64,000 bases of DNA, taken from assembly GCA_963745675.1 (NCBI GenBank), contig CAVUYM010000016.1:62001-126000 (forward strand), read 5' to 3'. The notes under the pieces are model-generated. The model was given only the letters and a program-made list of their open reading frames with translations, had not been told where the DNA came from and made no database searches. The DNA is from JAUIIK01 sp963745675. Its GTDB lineage: Bacteria; Chloroflexota; Chloroflexia; Thermomicrobiales; CFX8. The translations under genes were made by a program, and so were the position numbers. Positions 1 through 9,490 of this stretch are shown piece by piece. How positions within the stretch are numbered: position 1 is the stretch's first letter; every line of letters starts with the position of its first letter.

Positions 1-373
1 GCAGACTCAGGCTCGGGCAGCCGTCCTCCGGAAAAGCGGGGCAGCCCAACAGGCGGAAGTGAGCATACCAGTGCTTTGGATTCAGCAGTTTGAACCGGCA
101 TTGTCTGTGCTTTCAGTCGTTCCCGACCGTTCTAAGGTGCTACGAAACGCCCCGGTGTCTCTAAGTAATCGTCAGTTATGGGCCTGCAAAACCGCAGGGA
201 AGAAGGTGTTGGTCGTCGCCGGCCGTTCGTTTTCCATCGAGAGGAGTGGCCAGAGGAGAGATGGACTGACCGTCGTCCTGCAATCAGGACTAATAGGACT
301 CGCCCGCTGCAGTGGTCGACTGCAACGATTCTGAGGGACCATTGATATGACGTTGGCAGAGGATTGATCAGCC
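1..373. other. Leading stretch without a supported gene
   Basis: I see no protein family, RNA or repeat here. Short open frames on both strands overlap each other and have no recognisable domain. The last 20 bases hold a GAGG (about 358-361) that probably serves as ribosome binding site for the lipoprotein gene at 374. Confidence 0.5.
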
Positions 374-1597
374 ATGAAGACATGCCGGAGCTACCCGGCC
401 ATCACCAGCCTCATTCTGCTGACGATCGCGGCCGGTTTCTCTGTCGCGTTGTCTGGCTGTGGGCAAGCTGCGGATGGAAGCGCGCAGATTTCGAGTACCC
501 CGACAACAACGATGACCGCGGAGCAACCTACTGCTCCCCCTGACGACGGACTAGCTCCACTCGAACCCGCTAGCGGGACGTATTTCGGCGTTAATCTCGA
601 CTGGTCAAACGACAGTGCCGCCAGCTTCAATGAACGGCTCGGCAAACAGGCCGCGGTCTACGTCCAGTTCGTGCGCTTTCCTCTCTTGGAGGAAGAACAG
701 CTCTATCTCAACGACTTCTTCGAGCAGGTCGCTGAACAGCAGGGCATCGCGCTATTGACGCTCGAGCCAACGATAACGCTGAACGAGGTAACGCCCGATG
801 TCGCAAATAGCTTCGCCGGCTATCTCAGCGACGTGGAAAAAGAGCACGATGTATCGATCATGGTTCGATTTGCACATGAGATGAATGGTTCCTGGTATAG
901 CTGGAGCCAGCAACCCGAGGAATACATTGCGGCCTTCCGAACCCTGGCGAACGCAGTTCATGCAGCTGCTCCCAATACCGCCATACTCTGGGCGCCAAAC
1001 TACGGCGATGGCTACCCGTTCAGCGGCGGCGCGTATGCGGCAACACCGGGCAGCTCCGCCTTCGCCCTACTGGATACGAATAAGGACGGGCAGCTTGATC
1101 CAAGCGACGACCCGTACACGCCTTACTACCCCGGTGACGATGTCGTTGACTGGGTCGGTATTTCGCTTTACCACTGGGGCAGCGCCTGGCCCTGGGGTGA
1201 GAATGAGATTCCGGAAGCGAACAAGTTCAGCGACCAGCTGACCGGAAACTACAATGGCTCGAACGGTGACGGCCGTGATGTCCCTGACTTCTACGGCATC
1301 TTCGGCGAACAACATGGCAAACCGGTCGCGATCGTTGAGACCGCCGCGCTCTACAACCCACAGCTTGGCGGGGCAAGCGCGCTGGAGATCAAACAGGCCT
1401 GGTGGAACCAGGTTTACGAAGCTGGCATACGCGAGCGCTTTCCACAGATCAAGATGATCAACTGGTTTGAATGGGACAAGTTCGAGACGGAAATCAACGG
1501 GCGCATTGACTGGACATTGACGAAAGATCCGGAGACGCTCAACGCCTTCCTCCAGGATTTCGATAGCGAAAGCTACATCTTCGCGCCGCTCCCGTGA
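374..1597 (+). CDS. Secreted lipoprotein, GH26-like (beta-mannanase-type) glycoside hydrolase
   Basis: The 407-residue protein starts with a lipoprotein signal: a hydrophobic stretch at residues 10-26 and a lipobox LSGC with Cys29. A Ser/Thr/Pro-rich linker follows. The catalytic part resembles a GH26 TIM barrel. MVRFAHEMNGSW (about 163-174) matches the acid/base segment, with Glu in HEMNG, and PVAIVETAALY (about 316-326) matches the nucleophile segment. GH26 enzymes cut beta-1,4-mannan or related glucans, so this would be a surface-anchored glycan hydrolase. DTNKDGQLDPSDD (about 234-246) looks like an EF-hand or dockerin-type calcium loop inserted in the barrel. The gene stands alone, with no sugar transporter beside it. 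The family call is good; the substrate is unknown. Confidence 0.8.
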   Translation: MKTCRSYPAITSLILLTIAAGFSVALSGCGQAADGSAQISSTPTTTMTAEQPTAPPDDGLAPLEPASGTYFGVNLDWSNDSAASFNERLGKQAAVYVQFVRFPLLEEEQLYLNDFFEQVAEQQGIALLTLEPTITLNEVTPDVANSFAGYLSDVEKEHDVSIMVRFAHEMNGSWYSWSQQPEEYIAAFRTLANAVHAAAPNTAILWAPNYGDGYPFSGGAYAATPGSSAFALLDTNKDGQLDPSDDPYTPYYPGDDVVDWVGISLYHWGSAWPWGENEIPEANKFSDQLTGNYNGSNGDGRDVPDFYGIFGEQHGKPVAIVETAALYNPQLGGASALEIKQAWWNQVYEAGIRERFPQIKMINWFEWDKFETEINGRIDWTLTKDPETLNAFLQDFDSESYIFAPLP

Positions 1598-1679
1598 CCC
1601 AAGGAGCTTCAGATAGCCCCTGTATTGGTCCGCTCATGCTATAGATGGTGAAAATGACCATCTTGGAATGGAGCGAACC

Positions 1680-2882
1680 ATGAGCACTATTGAAAATGTC
1701 GATCTCCTGATCCGCGGCGGCCGGGTCATCGATCCGGCTTCCGACTTCGACGGCACAGCCGATGTCGCTATCACCGGCAACTACATCGTTGAGGTTGGTC
1801 CGAATCTCAATCACCTCGGCGCAACGCGAGAAATCGATGCCCGTGGATTGCTGGTTGTTCCAGGGCTGATCGACATTCATGCCCACACCTATACCCACAT
1901 CAGCCACAGCATCGATCCCGACCTGATCGGCGTTCAGTCGGGCGTCACGACGGTCATCGACGCAGGAACAGCCGGTCCCTGCACCTGGGGGCCCTTCTAC
2001 CATCAGGTCATCACGAAGGCGAAGACGCGTAACCTCGCTTTTCTCCATATTGCCCGCAACGGCCAGGCCTTCATCCCGGCCATCCGCATCGATGACGACA
2101 TCGATCTGGAAGCGACAGTTGAGACAGCACGGCGATACCCCGACGCCATCATCGGCATCAAACTTCGTGCGGTGGGCCCAGCCGTCACGACGATGGGCGC
2201 GCGCATGGTCGAGCTAACCCGCATAGCGGCACGTGAGTCCGGAGGGATGCAGATGATTCACATCGGCGATCCCCAGGCTGAAGCGGATGGTCCAACGCTT
2301 ACAGAGGCCGTCCTGACCAACCTCGACAAGGGCGATATCCTGGCCCACATCTACACCCATCAGCCGGGAAGCCTGCTAAATGCCGATGGACAGGCGATGC
2401 CGGAAGTCTTTGAAGCTCGCGCTCGTGGAGTTGTGATGGAGAGTTCACCGGGCGGCAGCAACTTCAGTTTCGAGGTCGCTCGACGGCTAATGGATCAGGG
2501 CCTGCTACCCGACGTCATCGGAACCGATCTGACTGGAGGTGGCCGCACCAGGCTCGTCCACAGCCTGACAGAGATCATGGCCAAATTCATGGCACTCGGG
2601 CTCAGCCTGCACGACGTCATCCGCATGACGACGTCTTCCTCGGCCAAAGTCCTCGGCCTTGACGACCAGATCGGCCGTCTCGCTCCAGGCTACGAAGCCG
2701 ACGTGACGTTGTTGAAGGTCGAACAGGGCCGCTGGATATTCCGCGATCTTCCCGGCGAGGTGTTGCGAGGCGACACTGCTCTCGTTCCCATCCAGACCGT
2801 ACGCGCCGGCGAGCTCATCTCACCCGAATGGGGGCCGCGTCCCTGGGGCTGGCTGCCGGAAGCAGACGCAGCTGCCGATTGA
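1680..2882 (+). CDS. Amidohydrolase/deacetylase-family metalloenzyme (dihydroorotase-like)
   Basis: About 400 residues. An upstream in-frame ATG exists at 1668, but the ATG at 1680 is preceded by GGAG at good spacing and begins MSTIENVDLLIRGG, a typical amidohydrolase N-terminus. LIDIHAHTY (about 63-71) supplies the metal-binding HxH. GIKLRAVG (Lys near 161) fits the carboxylated lysine, MIHIGDP (about 192) and AHIYTH (about 222) supply the later histidines, and GTDLTGGG (about 281) supplies the final Asp. This set matches the COG3964-type amidohydrolase/deacetylase group (relatives of EF0837 and dihydroorotase). It probably hydrolyses a cyclic amide or N-acyl compound in the cytosol. No neighbour indicates the substrate. 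Confidence 0.8.
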   Translation: MSTIENVDLLIRGGRVIDPASDFDGTADVAITGNYIVEVGPNLNHLGATREIDARGLLVVPGLIDIHAHTYTHISHSIDPDLIGVQSGVTTVIDAGTAGPCTWGPFYHQVITKAKTRNLAFLHIARNGQAFIPAIRIDDDIDLEATVETARRYPDAIIGIKLRAVGPAVTTMGARMVELTRIAARESGGMQMIHIGDPQAEADGPTLTEAVLTNLDKGDILAHIYTHQPGSLLNADGQAMPEVFEARARGVVMESSPGGSNFSFEVARRLMDQGLLPDVIGTDLTGGGRTRLVHSLTEIMAKFMALGLSLHDVIRMTTSSSAKVLGLDDQIGRLAPGYEADVTLLKVEQGRWIFRDLPGEVLRGDTALVPIQTVRAGELISPEWGPRPWGWLPEADAAAD

Positions 2883-3019
2883 GGGCATCTATATGGACCT
2901 ACCGTCAGCGCTTCTGACCGTCGAAACAACCCCGGCCGACATATGCAGGTTCAGCGCGGGAAGACAATTAAGTAGAACGGGCAGTAGTATCCTGGAACCA
3001 CGTTCGGAGCATGGAATCG

Positions 3020-4318
3020 ATGAGTGAAACCGCCCTTCGGATACTCTGCGCCGGCGATCTCCATATTGGTCGGAGGTCCAGCAAACTCCCCGACACCCAT
3101 AGTGGCCCGGAGCACTCCTGCGGTGCAGCCTGGGACGCCATCGTCGACACTGCGCTGATAGAGCGAGTAGACATCGTGGCTTTGAGCGGGGATCTTGTCG
3201 ATCGCGACAATCGCTATTTCGAAGCAATTGGACCACTGGAACGCGGTCTGCGGCGCCTGGCCGACGCGGGAATTGATAGCTACGCCGTCTCCGGGAACCA
3301 TGACTTCGACGTCCTGCCTCAACTTGCCGATGCGCTTGCTCTCGAGCGCTTTCATCTGCTGGGCCGTGGCGGGCAATGGGAGCGAAAAACCATTCAACGA
3401 GATGGGCGTCCGGTGCTGCATATTGACGGATGGTCGTTCCCCCAGCAGGACGTCAGTAGCTCAGCACTCGAAACCTACGAGCCCTCATCCGATGGGACGC
3501 CGGTCCTCGGGCTTTTGCACGCAGATCTGGACCAGCCGGGCAGTCGCTATGATCCGGTTGGGCTCGAAGTACTGCAGAGTCAAAGAGTAGCCATGTGGTT
3601 GCTCGGTCACATCCATGGTGAAATGACTATCGCTGTAGCGGGCAAACCAGTCGTAATGTACCCGGGATCACCGCAGGCGATGGACCCCGGCGAGGGCGGC
3701 CTGCACGGCGCGACTCTGGCGACGATTGATCCAACCGGCAGGGTCACGACGCGAAGAATTCCTCTGTCGACCGTCCGCTACCTCCCATTGACTGTCGACC
3801 TCTCCGATACCGTGTCAGATGAAGACATCCGCTCGAAGATCGTCTCGGCTTTGCGCGATGCACTGGCACGCGACGAACATCGCTACGAGCGTCTGACCTG
3901 TCTTTCCTGTCGAGTGACGCTCACCGGACGGACGGCGCACCACGGCAAGCTGCGTGGGATCGCGGAGACGGCCAGTGAAGATCTCAATCTGACCAACGCA
4001 AGCGGCGTTGAGGCAATCATCGAGCGCATCGATATCGAGACGCGTCCCGCAATCGACCTCGACGCTATCGCCGGTAGAAACGACCCGCCCGGTGAAGTGG
4101 CGAAGTTCATCCGCGCGCTCGACGACGGCGAGGGGCTGGACCTCTACGGCGAACTCATCGCCGCGACGACCCGACAATTGCGGGGTATCCACGACTCCAG
4201 CATATTCTCTGGCATCGCAGTCGATGACGCTCCAGATGATGCTCGAGTCCTGAGAAACTTGCGCGCGGAGGCGTGGTCCCTGCTCGACGCGCTGATCGCG
4301 CAGAAGGAGCCGGTATGA
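3020..4318 (+). CDS. SbcD/YhaO-like DNA exonuclease (metallophosphoesterase)
   Basis: About 432 residues from the ATG at 3020. A second ATG at 3011 is possible, but GGAG at 3006-3009 is correctly spaced only for 3020. The calcineurin-type phosphoesterase motifs occur in order: CAGDLHIG near the N-terminus, SGDLVDRDN, SGNHDFD, GLLHADLD and GHIHGE. This is the Mre11/SbcD arrangement. The C-terminal 200 residues resemble the capping/partner-binding region of SbcD or YhaO. The stop overlaps the next start as ATGA, so this subunit is translationally coupled to the SbcC/YhaN-like ATPase, which supports a DNA double-strand-break repair complex. SbcD and YhaO cannot be separated by eye. Confidence 0.85.
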   Translation: MSETALRILCAGDLHIGRRSSKLPDTHSGPEHSCGAAWDAIVDTALIERVDIVALSGDLVDRDNRYFEAIGPLERGLRRLADAGIDSYAVSGNHDFDVLPQLADALALERFHLLGRGGQWERKTIQRDGRPVLHIDGWSFPQQDVSSSALETYEPSSDGTPVLGLLHADLDQPGSRYDPVGLEVLQSQRVAMWLLGHIHGEMTIAVAGKPVVMYPGSPQAMDPGEGGLHGATLATIDPTGRVTTRRIPLSTVRYLPLTVDLSDTVSDEDIRSKIVSALRDALARDEHRYERLTCLSCRVTLTGRTAHHGKLRGIAETASEDLNLTNASGVEAIIERIDIETRPAIDLDAIAGRNDPPGEVAKFIRALDDGEGLDLYGELIAATTRQLRGIHDSSIFSGIAVDDAPDDARVLRNLRAEAWSLLDALIAQKEPV

Positions 4319-7233
4319 GCGAGGGAAGATCGAGCCTCTCCTTCCGTCGACTCGATATCCGCCGTACTCCGGGAATTCATTCACCATATTCGATCTCCGA
4401 ATTGACCGATGGCATCAACGTCATCTACGGCCCGAACGCATCGGGGAAGTCGACGACCGCGCAGGCGCTTCAGATGCTGCTCTGGAACGACCTGCAAGGA
4501 TGGTCACGCGCATCCTTGACTGGCCATCTGGAGATCGAGGGATTGGCATGGCAGGTTGATATCGACACCGGGGTTGTTGGCGTCCGCCGCGAGGGGGTGG
4601 AAGGTGCGCGGCTTCCGGTAGATCCAACGACTGCCCGCGATCGGTATATCCTGACTCTGCCTGATCTGCTGCAAGCCAACAACGCCGATTTTGCCAACCT
4701 CATCCTGCGTGAGTCTTCCGGTGGTTACGACGTCGACGCCGCCCGGGCAACACTTGGATATCGTGACTCACCACCGCGACCGCGTAACAACATCAGCGCA
4801 CTGCGAGCCGCAAACCAGAAAACCCGCGAAGCGCTGAGGACCCAGCAAGGACTGTTACGGGAGCAGCAGGATCTGGAGCAATCGAAGCAACGTCTCGACG
4901 AAGCCCGCGCCGCAATGCTCGATGTAGCGGTGCTGGAAAAAGCTCTCGTCGCGATTCATCGCGATAGGGAGTTGAAGCTGGCGCATGAAACGCTAGATGC
5001 CCTGCCGGAAGGCATCGCTCGCCTCAGCGGTGACGAACTGGACCGGCTGGATGAGATTCGCGACCGGGCGTCCGAATACGAGCATCGCCAGCGACAGATC
5101 GAAGCGGAAATTCAGGTCGCACAAGCGGAGGTCGAAGGCTCCGGCCTGGCCGACATCACACTGCCAACAGGATTTGTCGCCGCACTGCGGGCAAAGGGCC
5201 AGCAGCTCCAGGATCAGTCAGCTCGTGTGCGGGAGGCGGAGAAGGACAGCGATGCGCGTCGCCAGCAAAGGGATCACGCTGCCCGCCAGCTGAGCGGGTT
5301 GATTGACGAGTCCCGGATCAGGGCGCTTGAACCGGCGGCCTGCGCCAACTTGTCAAGCTGGCGAGGGAGTTCGAGCAGGCTCGGGTGGAACGAGATACCG
5401 CCGAGGAATTGCGCAGCTGGCTGGGCGAATTTCAGCCTCACGACGATGTAGACCGGCTCCGGCAGGGCACGGCATTGCTCAATTCCTGGCTGCGATCTGA
5501 AGGCGCCTCAAGCATCCCCGCGTTCCGCTGGTTGCTGCCAGCAGGTATCGCCAGCGGCATTATCCTGCTGGTCGTGATTGCCGCCGCCGTCATCGGGAAT
5601 GCGCTCTTCCTGATTGCGAGCATCCTGGTTGCTGTTCCGCCCCTCATCGCGATCGTCCTCCGCCCACAACCTGCCTCTATGCGCGCAACCTACGCCCGTG
5701 ACGAATACACCCGCCTCGGGTTGGAGCAGCCCCTCTCTTGGCAAGCAGCACAGGTCGAAGCGCTATCCGACGACCTCAATCGTGAATTGCGCCACATGCA
5801 GACTGGAGCAAGCAAAGGCACTGCGATGGGCCAATCTCAAAGGCCGCTGGCAAGAGGCCGTGTCGACCTTCCAGGAGATCGACAACAAATGGCGCCGTGA
5901 GCTTGCGGCGTATGGGACTGGAAGCATCGCAGCCCGACCGATCTCTTTCTCATTGCCCAGAATCTCGACCGCTGGCAGGTGGCCGACAGCCAATTTCTTG
6001 TCGCCCGTGCGCAAGCAAGTAAGGAGCGAGAACGGCATGATGAGTTCCTCGCGAGCCTGAATCGCGACCTCGCGACGGCAGGATACCCGGCATCTACCGA
6101 ACAGACGGTGATCCTGGGATACATCGACGATCTCGACCAGCGGCGACAGCAGCTAGAGGCAGCCCGCCAGAAGATCATGAATAGCCGCCATACCCTAGAA
6201 GAGATCACCATGCCGGAGATCGAGCGGCTTGATCGCGAGCGCCGGGGACTGTTCGAATACCTCGGGCTCGCAGACGGTGAGCGCCAGACGCTCGCCGACT
6301 GGCAGGCCCAACGAGATGAATATCTTGCGGCGAGTGCGGCCGTCAGAGATTCTGAACTCGCATCACAGCACGCCCGCGCGGAGCTGGGCGAGCACCTCAC
6401 CTCTATTAGAGCGCGACGAGTTCGTGCTCGAGGCGGAATTGGAAGCCGCCCGACTGCGCGCCGGAGAGATCGAAAAGCTTCACCGCAAGATCATTGAAGT
6501 TGAGACACGCATCGCCGGCGCAAAGCAGGAACGCGATCTGGAGCAGGCGCTAGCCGAGGAAGAGATGGCCCGAGACATCCTCAGAGACGACCGCGAGGAA
6601 GGCTATCGACTGGCGGCGGGCTGGATGCTTGCTGATTTCATCCGGCATCAGACTCGCGATCGTGACCGGCCGCATGTCTTCCACCGCGCTCGCGAGTTAT
6701 TCGTCAGGATGACCCAGGGGCGTTATGTTCTGCAATTCAGCGACACCCCATCGCCGTCATTCCGGGCAGTCGACACGACGACAAACATGAACCATGGTCT
6801 CGACGAGCTATCCAGCGCGACCCGCGTGCAACTGCTGATGGCGGTCCGGATGGGGTTTGTCGAGGATATGGAGCACGGCCCGAAGTTGCCGTTGTTTCTC
6901 GACGAGACACTCGGCAATGCCGACGAGCACCGCGCCGAAGCGATCATCCGATCGGTCTGCGAGATCTGTCGTAACGGTCGCCAGATCTTCTATTTCACCG
7001 CTCAACTCGACGAAGTCGGCAAATGGCGGAGACTGCTCCGCGAGTACGACGGGCTTCCTTATCGGGTTATCAGTCTGGTTGAAACGCGCCAGCTTCCGGA
7101 ATACGAGCGTTCGGTACTTGAAGATCTCCAGCCGTCCCGCCCGGCAGTTCCTCGACCGGCCGGACTGACGCATCAGCACGTATCGCGGCCAGCTCCATGT
7201 GCCCGAGTATCAGTCTCAGACTCTGGGGCCTGA
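4315..7233 (+). CDS. SbcC/YhaN-like coiled-coil ATPase, interrupted by frame changes
   Basis: A Rad50-type ATPase partner of the nuclease just upstream. The N-terminus carries Walker A GPNASGKSTT (about 40-49). A long charged helical region follows, with two adjacent transmembrane segments near 5520-5660, as in YhaN-type proteins. The C-terminal head holds the signature-like ELSSATRVQLLMA (about 6808) and Walker B LPLFLDETLGNAD (about 6888). The protein must be read in several frames: 4315 to about 5345, then +2 to about 5805, back to about 5945, +2 again to about 6405, then the original frame to about 7170. Each switch looks like a one-base indel, and the domains on both sides stay conserved, so sequence error is likelier than decay. 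The reading probably continues into the fragment ending at 7783. Confidence 0.75.
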
Positions 7234-7783
7234 TGCCGTCCACCTCTGGTATCTCATCCACGAACCGGAGCCCCTGCATCATCTACTTACACTCGGCATC
7301 TCGACCTGGGGGCAGATGCGAACACTGGTCGAGTACGGCGGCGAGGAACTCACCAGTCCGCAAGTGTTCTCGATCTGCACTGGCCCGCGCCAAGTAGTCG
7401 ACGCGGCGCTTCAGGCTCGACGCGTCGGATACGGGCAGGCCAGTAGACCGAGCGGCGTATTCTCGATTCTGAAGCGTTCACTCCCGCATTTTCTGGATCG
7501 CATAGTCGTCCAGGCTGAGCAGGTTAACGGAGACGCCGGGAAGCTGCTTCAGCGCCTGGATAGCGGTCGTGTCTCCCGCTTGCGCTCCGACCACATCGAA
7601 GCCTTGCGCACATACCTCAGTGCAGAAGGCTATCTCGACAATGAAAATCCTCTGAGCGCGGGCCAAATACGTGCTCGCGTCCTCGGCGAGGCTGGCAAAG
7701 ATATCGCTGCCGGGCGAATAACGATAGATGACGTCGATATGCTGCTCCAGTGCTTGCCTCCGCTCGAAGCTTCTCCGGCATAG
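7199..7783 (+). CDS. Probable C-terminal extension of the SbcC/YhaN-like ATPase
   Basis: The frame runs from a GTG at 7199 (open back to a stop at 7166) and encodes about 194 residues. They are mostly helical, begin near HVPEYQSQTLGPDAVHLWYL and end with a short helix-rich tail. I recognise no domain. The upstream ATPase frame loses sense at about 7170 and this frame becomes sensible there, so I think a single indel separates two parts of one protein. The alternative is a short separate gene in the same operon. No good ribosome binding site precedes the GTG. Confidence 0.5.
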   Translation: MPEYQSQTLGPDAVHLWYLIHEPEPLHHLLTLGISTWGQMRTLVEYGGEELTSPQVFSICTGPRQVVDAALQARRVGYGQASRPSGVFSILKRSLPHFLDRIVVQAEQVNGDAGKLLQRLDSGRVSRLRSDHIEALRTYLSAEGYLDNENPLSAGQIRARVLGEAGKDIAAGRITIDDVDMLLQCLPPLEASPA

Positions 7784-8000
7784 GCATCAGGTGCCGAACG
7801 GCATCCTCGCAATCCATTTCCGCGTCGATGAACGACGTTTTCGTCACGCTGAACGGAATAAAGAACTCTCAGACGAACAGCGCCATGGTCCTATGGCCTT
7901 ATGCTGAGACTTCCCCGCAGTTGCAGCCCTGACCTTAGCCGAAATGTTCCAGACGGCAACTTGCCGCGCTGGCCTGCTTCTCTGATAACCAGAGATAGCC

Positions 8001-8390
8001 TCAATCCTCAATGACCGCTGTCGCTTCGATCTCGACGAGCGCGCGGTCCTCCAACAAACCAGCGACAACAAGAGTCATGGCTGGATAGTGGTCGCCGATG
8101 ATCTCGCGATAGACGGCGCCGACTTCGAGGGCGGCGGCAAGGTACTGGTACTTGTCAGCAACATACCAGGTCATACGAGTGATCTGTGCCGGCGTAGCCC
8201 CGGCCTCTGCCAGTACAACAACAATGTTCGACAATGCCTGGCGGGTCTGGTCGACGAAATTGTCCGACTCGAACTCGCAGGCGGCATTCCAGCCAATCTG
8301 ACCGGCGATGAAGATCAGCCGGCCTTCGGCGGCGACACCGTTCGAATAGCCGCGCGGCCTGGCCCAGCCTTCGGGTTGTAAGATCTGCAT
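8001..8390 (-). CDS. RidA (YjgF/YER057c/UK114) family protein
   Basis: The 129 residues match the small RidA fold. The N-terminal PRGYSNGVAAEGRLIFIAGQ matches the first strands, and the C-terminal ALVEIEATAVIED matches the conserved last strand. RidA proteins hydrolyse reactive enamines/imines, and relatives act in catabolic operons. This gene is divergent from the SDR gene at 8469 and beside a CoA-linked aromatic cluster. RidA-like genes often accompany 2-aminobenzoyl-CoA degradation, where an imine or enamine is hydrolysed. The segment YPAMTLVVAGLLED lacks the archetypal arginine of RidA proper, so a Rid2/Rid3-type activity is possible. Confidence 0.85.
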   Translation of the reverse strand: MQILQPEGWARPRGYSNGVAAEGRLIFIAGQIGWNAACEFESDNFVDQTRQALSNIVVVLAEAGATPAQITRMTWYVADKYQYLAAALEVGAVYREIIGDHYPAMTLVVAGLLEDRALVEIEATAVIED

Positions 8391-8468
8391 TGATCTGAAC
8401 TCACTCTCTCATCGCGCTATCCTGATCCAGCACACTCGCATTGTCGACTGGAGGAACGGGAATCGCAA

Positions 8469-9246
8469 ATGTCCCAGGATCGACCACTCGGCGGTAAGCA
8501 CGCCCTTGTCACCGGTGCCGGCCGGGGTATCGGCGCTGCGATCAGCGTCGAGTTGGCGCATCTCGGCGCGACCGTCACACTAGCGGGCCGCACGCTTGAA
8601 GCACTCGAAGAGCAACGTACTCGACTAGGGCCAAGTCATTTCGCCATTCGTATTGACGTCACCGACGACGCCAGTGTGCTTATCGGCATCGCAAAGGCGA
8701 TTGAGCGTAACGGTCCGGTTCATATTCTGATCAACAACGCAGGCAGCGCCGAGAGTCGTTCATTTCAAGATGGAGAGATCGACCTCTGGCAGAGAATGCT
8801 CGATGTCAATCTGCTCGGTGCCGTGCGTTGCACCCGGGCCGTTTTGCCGGGCATGCGTGACATTGAACGTGGGGCGCGTCGTCAACATTGCCAGCACAGC
8901 CGGGCTAACCGGCTACGCATACGTCAGCGCCTATGCAGCCGCCAAGCACGCCATCGTCGGAATGACGAGATCGCTGGCGCTCGAACTGGCCCGAACGGGT
9001 ATCACGGTTAACGCCGTCTGTCCTGGTTTCACCGAGACCGATTTGCTGGCAGATTCGATTGCCAACATCACGGAACAAACCGGCCGTAGCGAAGAAGATG
9101 CTCGCCGTAGCCTCGAACGCTTCAATCCACAAGGACGCTTCATCCAACCGGACGAGGTCGCCGCCGCCGTCGGCTGGCTCTGTCTGCCCTCCTCGGCATC
9201 GATCACCGGGCAAGCCATCGCTGTCGCTGGTGGCGAAGTGATGTAG
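8469..9246 (+). CDS. Short-chain dehydrogenase/reductase, one-base frameshift
   Basis: A classical SDR of about 258 residues, NAD(P)-dependent. TGAGRGIG (cofactor glycine motif, about 16-23), INNAGSAES and the catalytic YAAAKH (YxxxK) are present. The C-terminus PSSASITGQAIAVAGGEVM is typical of FabG-like enzymes. The reading changes frame at the GGGG run near 8871-8876. Removing one G restores ERGRVVNIAST, which strongly suggests a homopolymer indel rather than a dead gene. It follows the divergent RidA gene and precedes the aryl-CoA ligase, so a 3-hydroxyacyl-CoA dehydrogenase-like step in aromatic degradation is a reasonable guess. The ribosome binding site is GGAGG/GGAACGGG just upstream. 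Confidence 0.85.
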
Positions 9247-9490
9247 TACGGTTGCAGACCGAGCGTAGCAGCACAACTCGAACACCCGTACCGGCGACTC
9301 GCTGAGTCGCCATTACTCGGCGCGTTTATCTGTCTCTTCGGCGCAAGCCGTGTACGGTTTCACAGTGCAGGGGGAGCAAAATAGAGGACAAAACCGTGCT
9401 GGAAACCGACCGCCCACTCTCGAATAGTGATCCGGACGTGCTAGCGTATATGTACACGTCAACTCGCGACGCGAATCGAAGGAGCTGCGT

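Noticed and set aside
59..334. 91-codon frame at the left edge
   Set aside because: No domain, no ribosome binding site and overlapping frames on the other strand.
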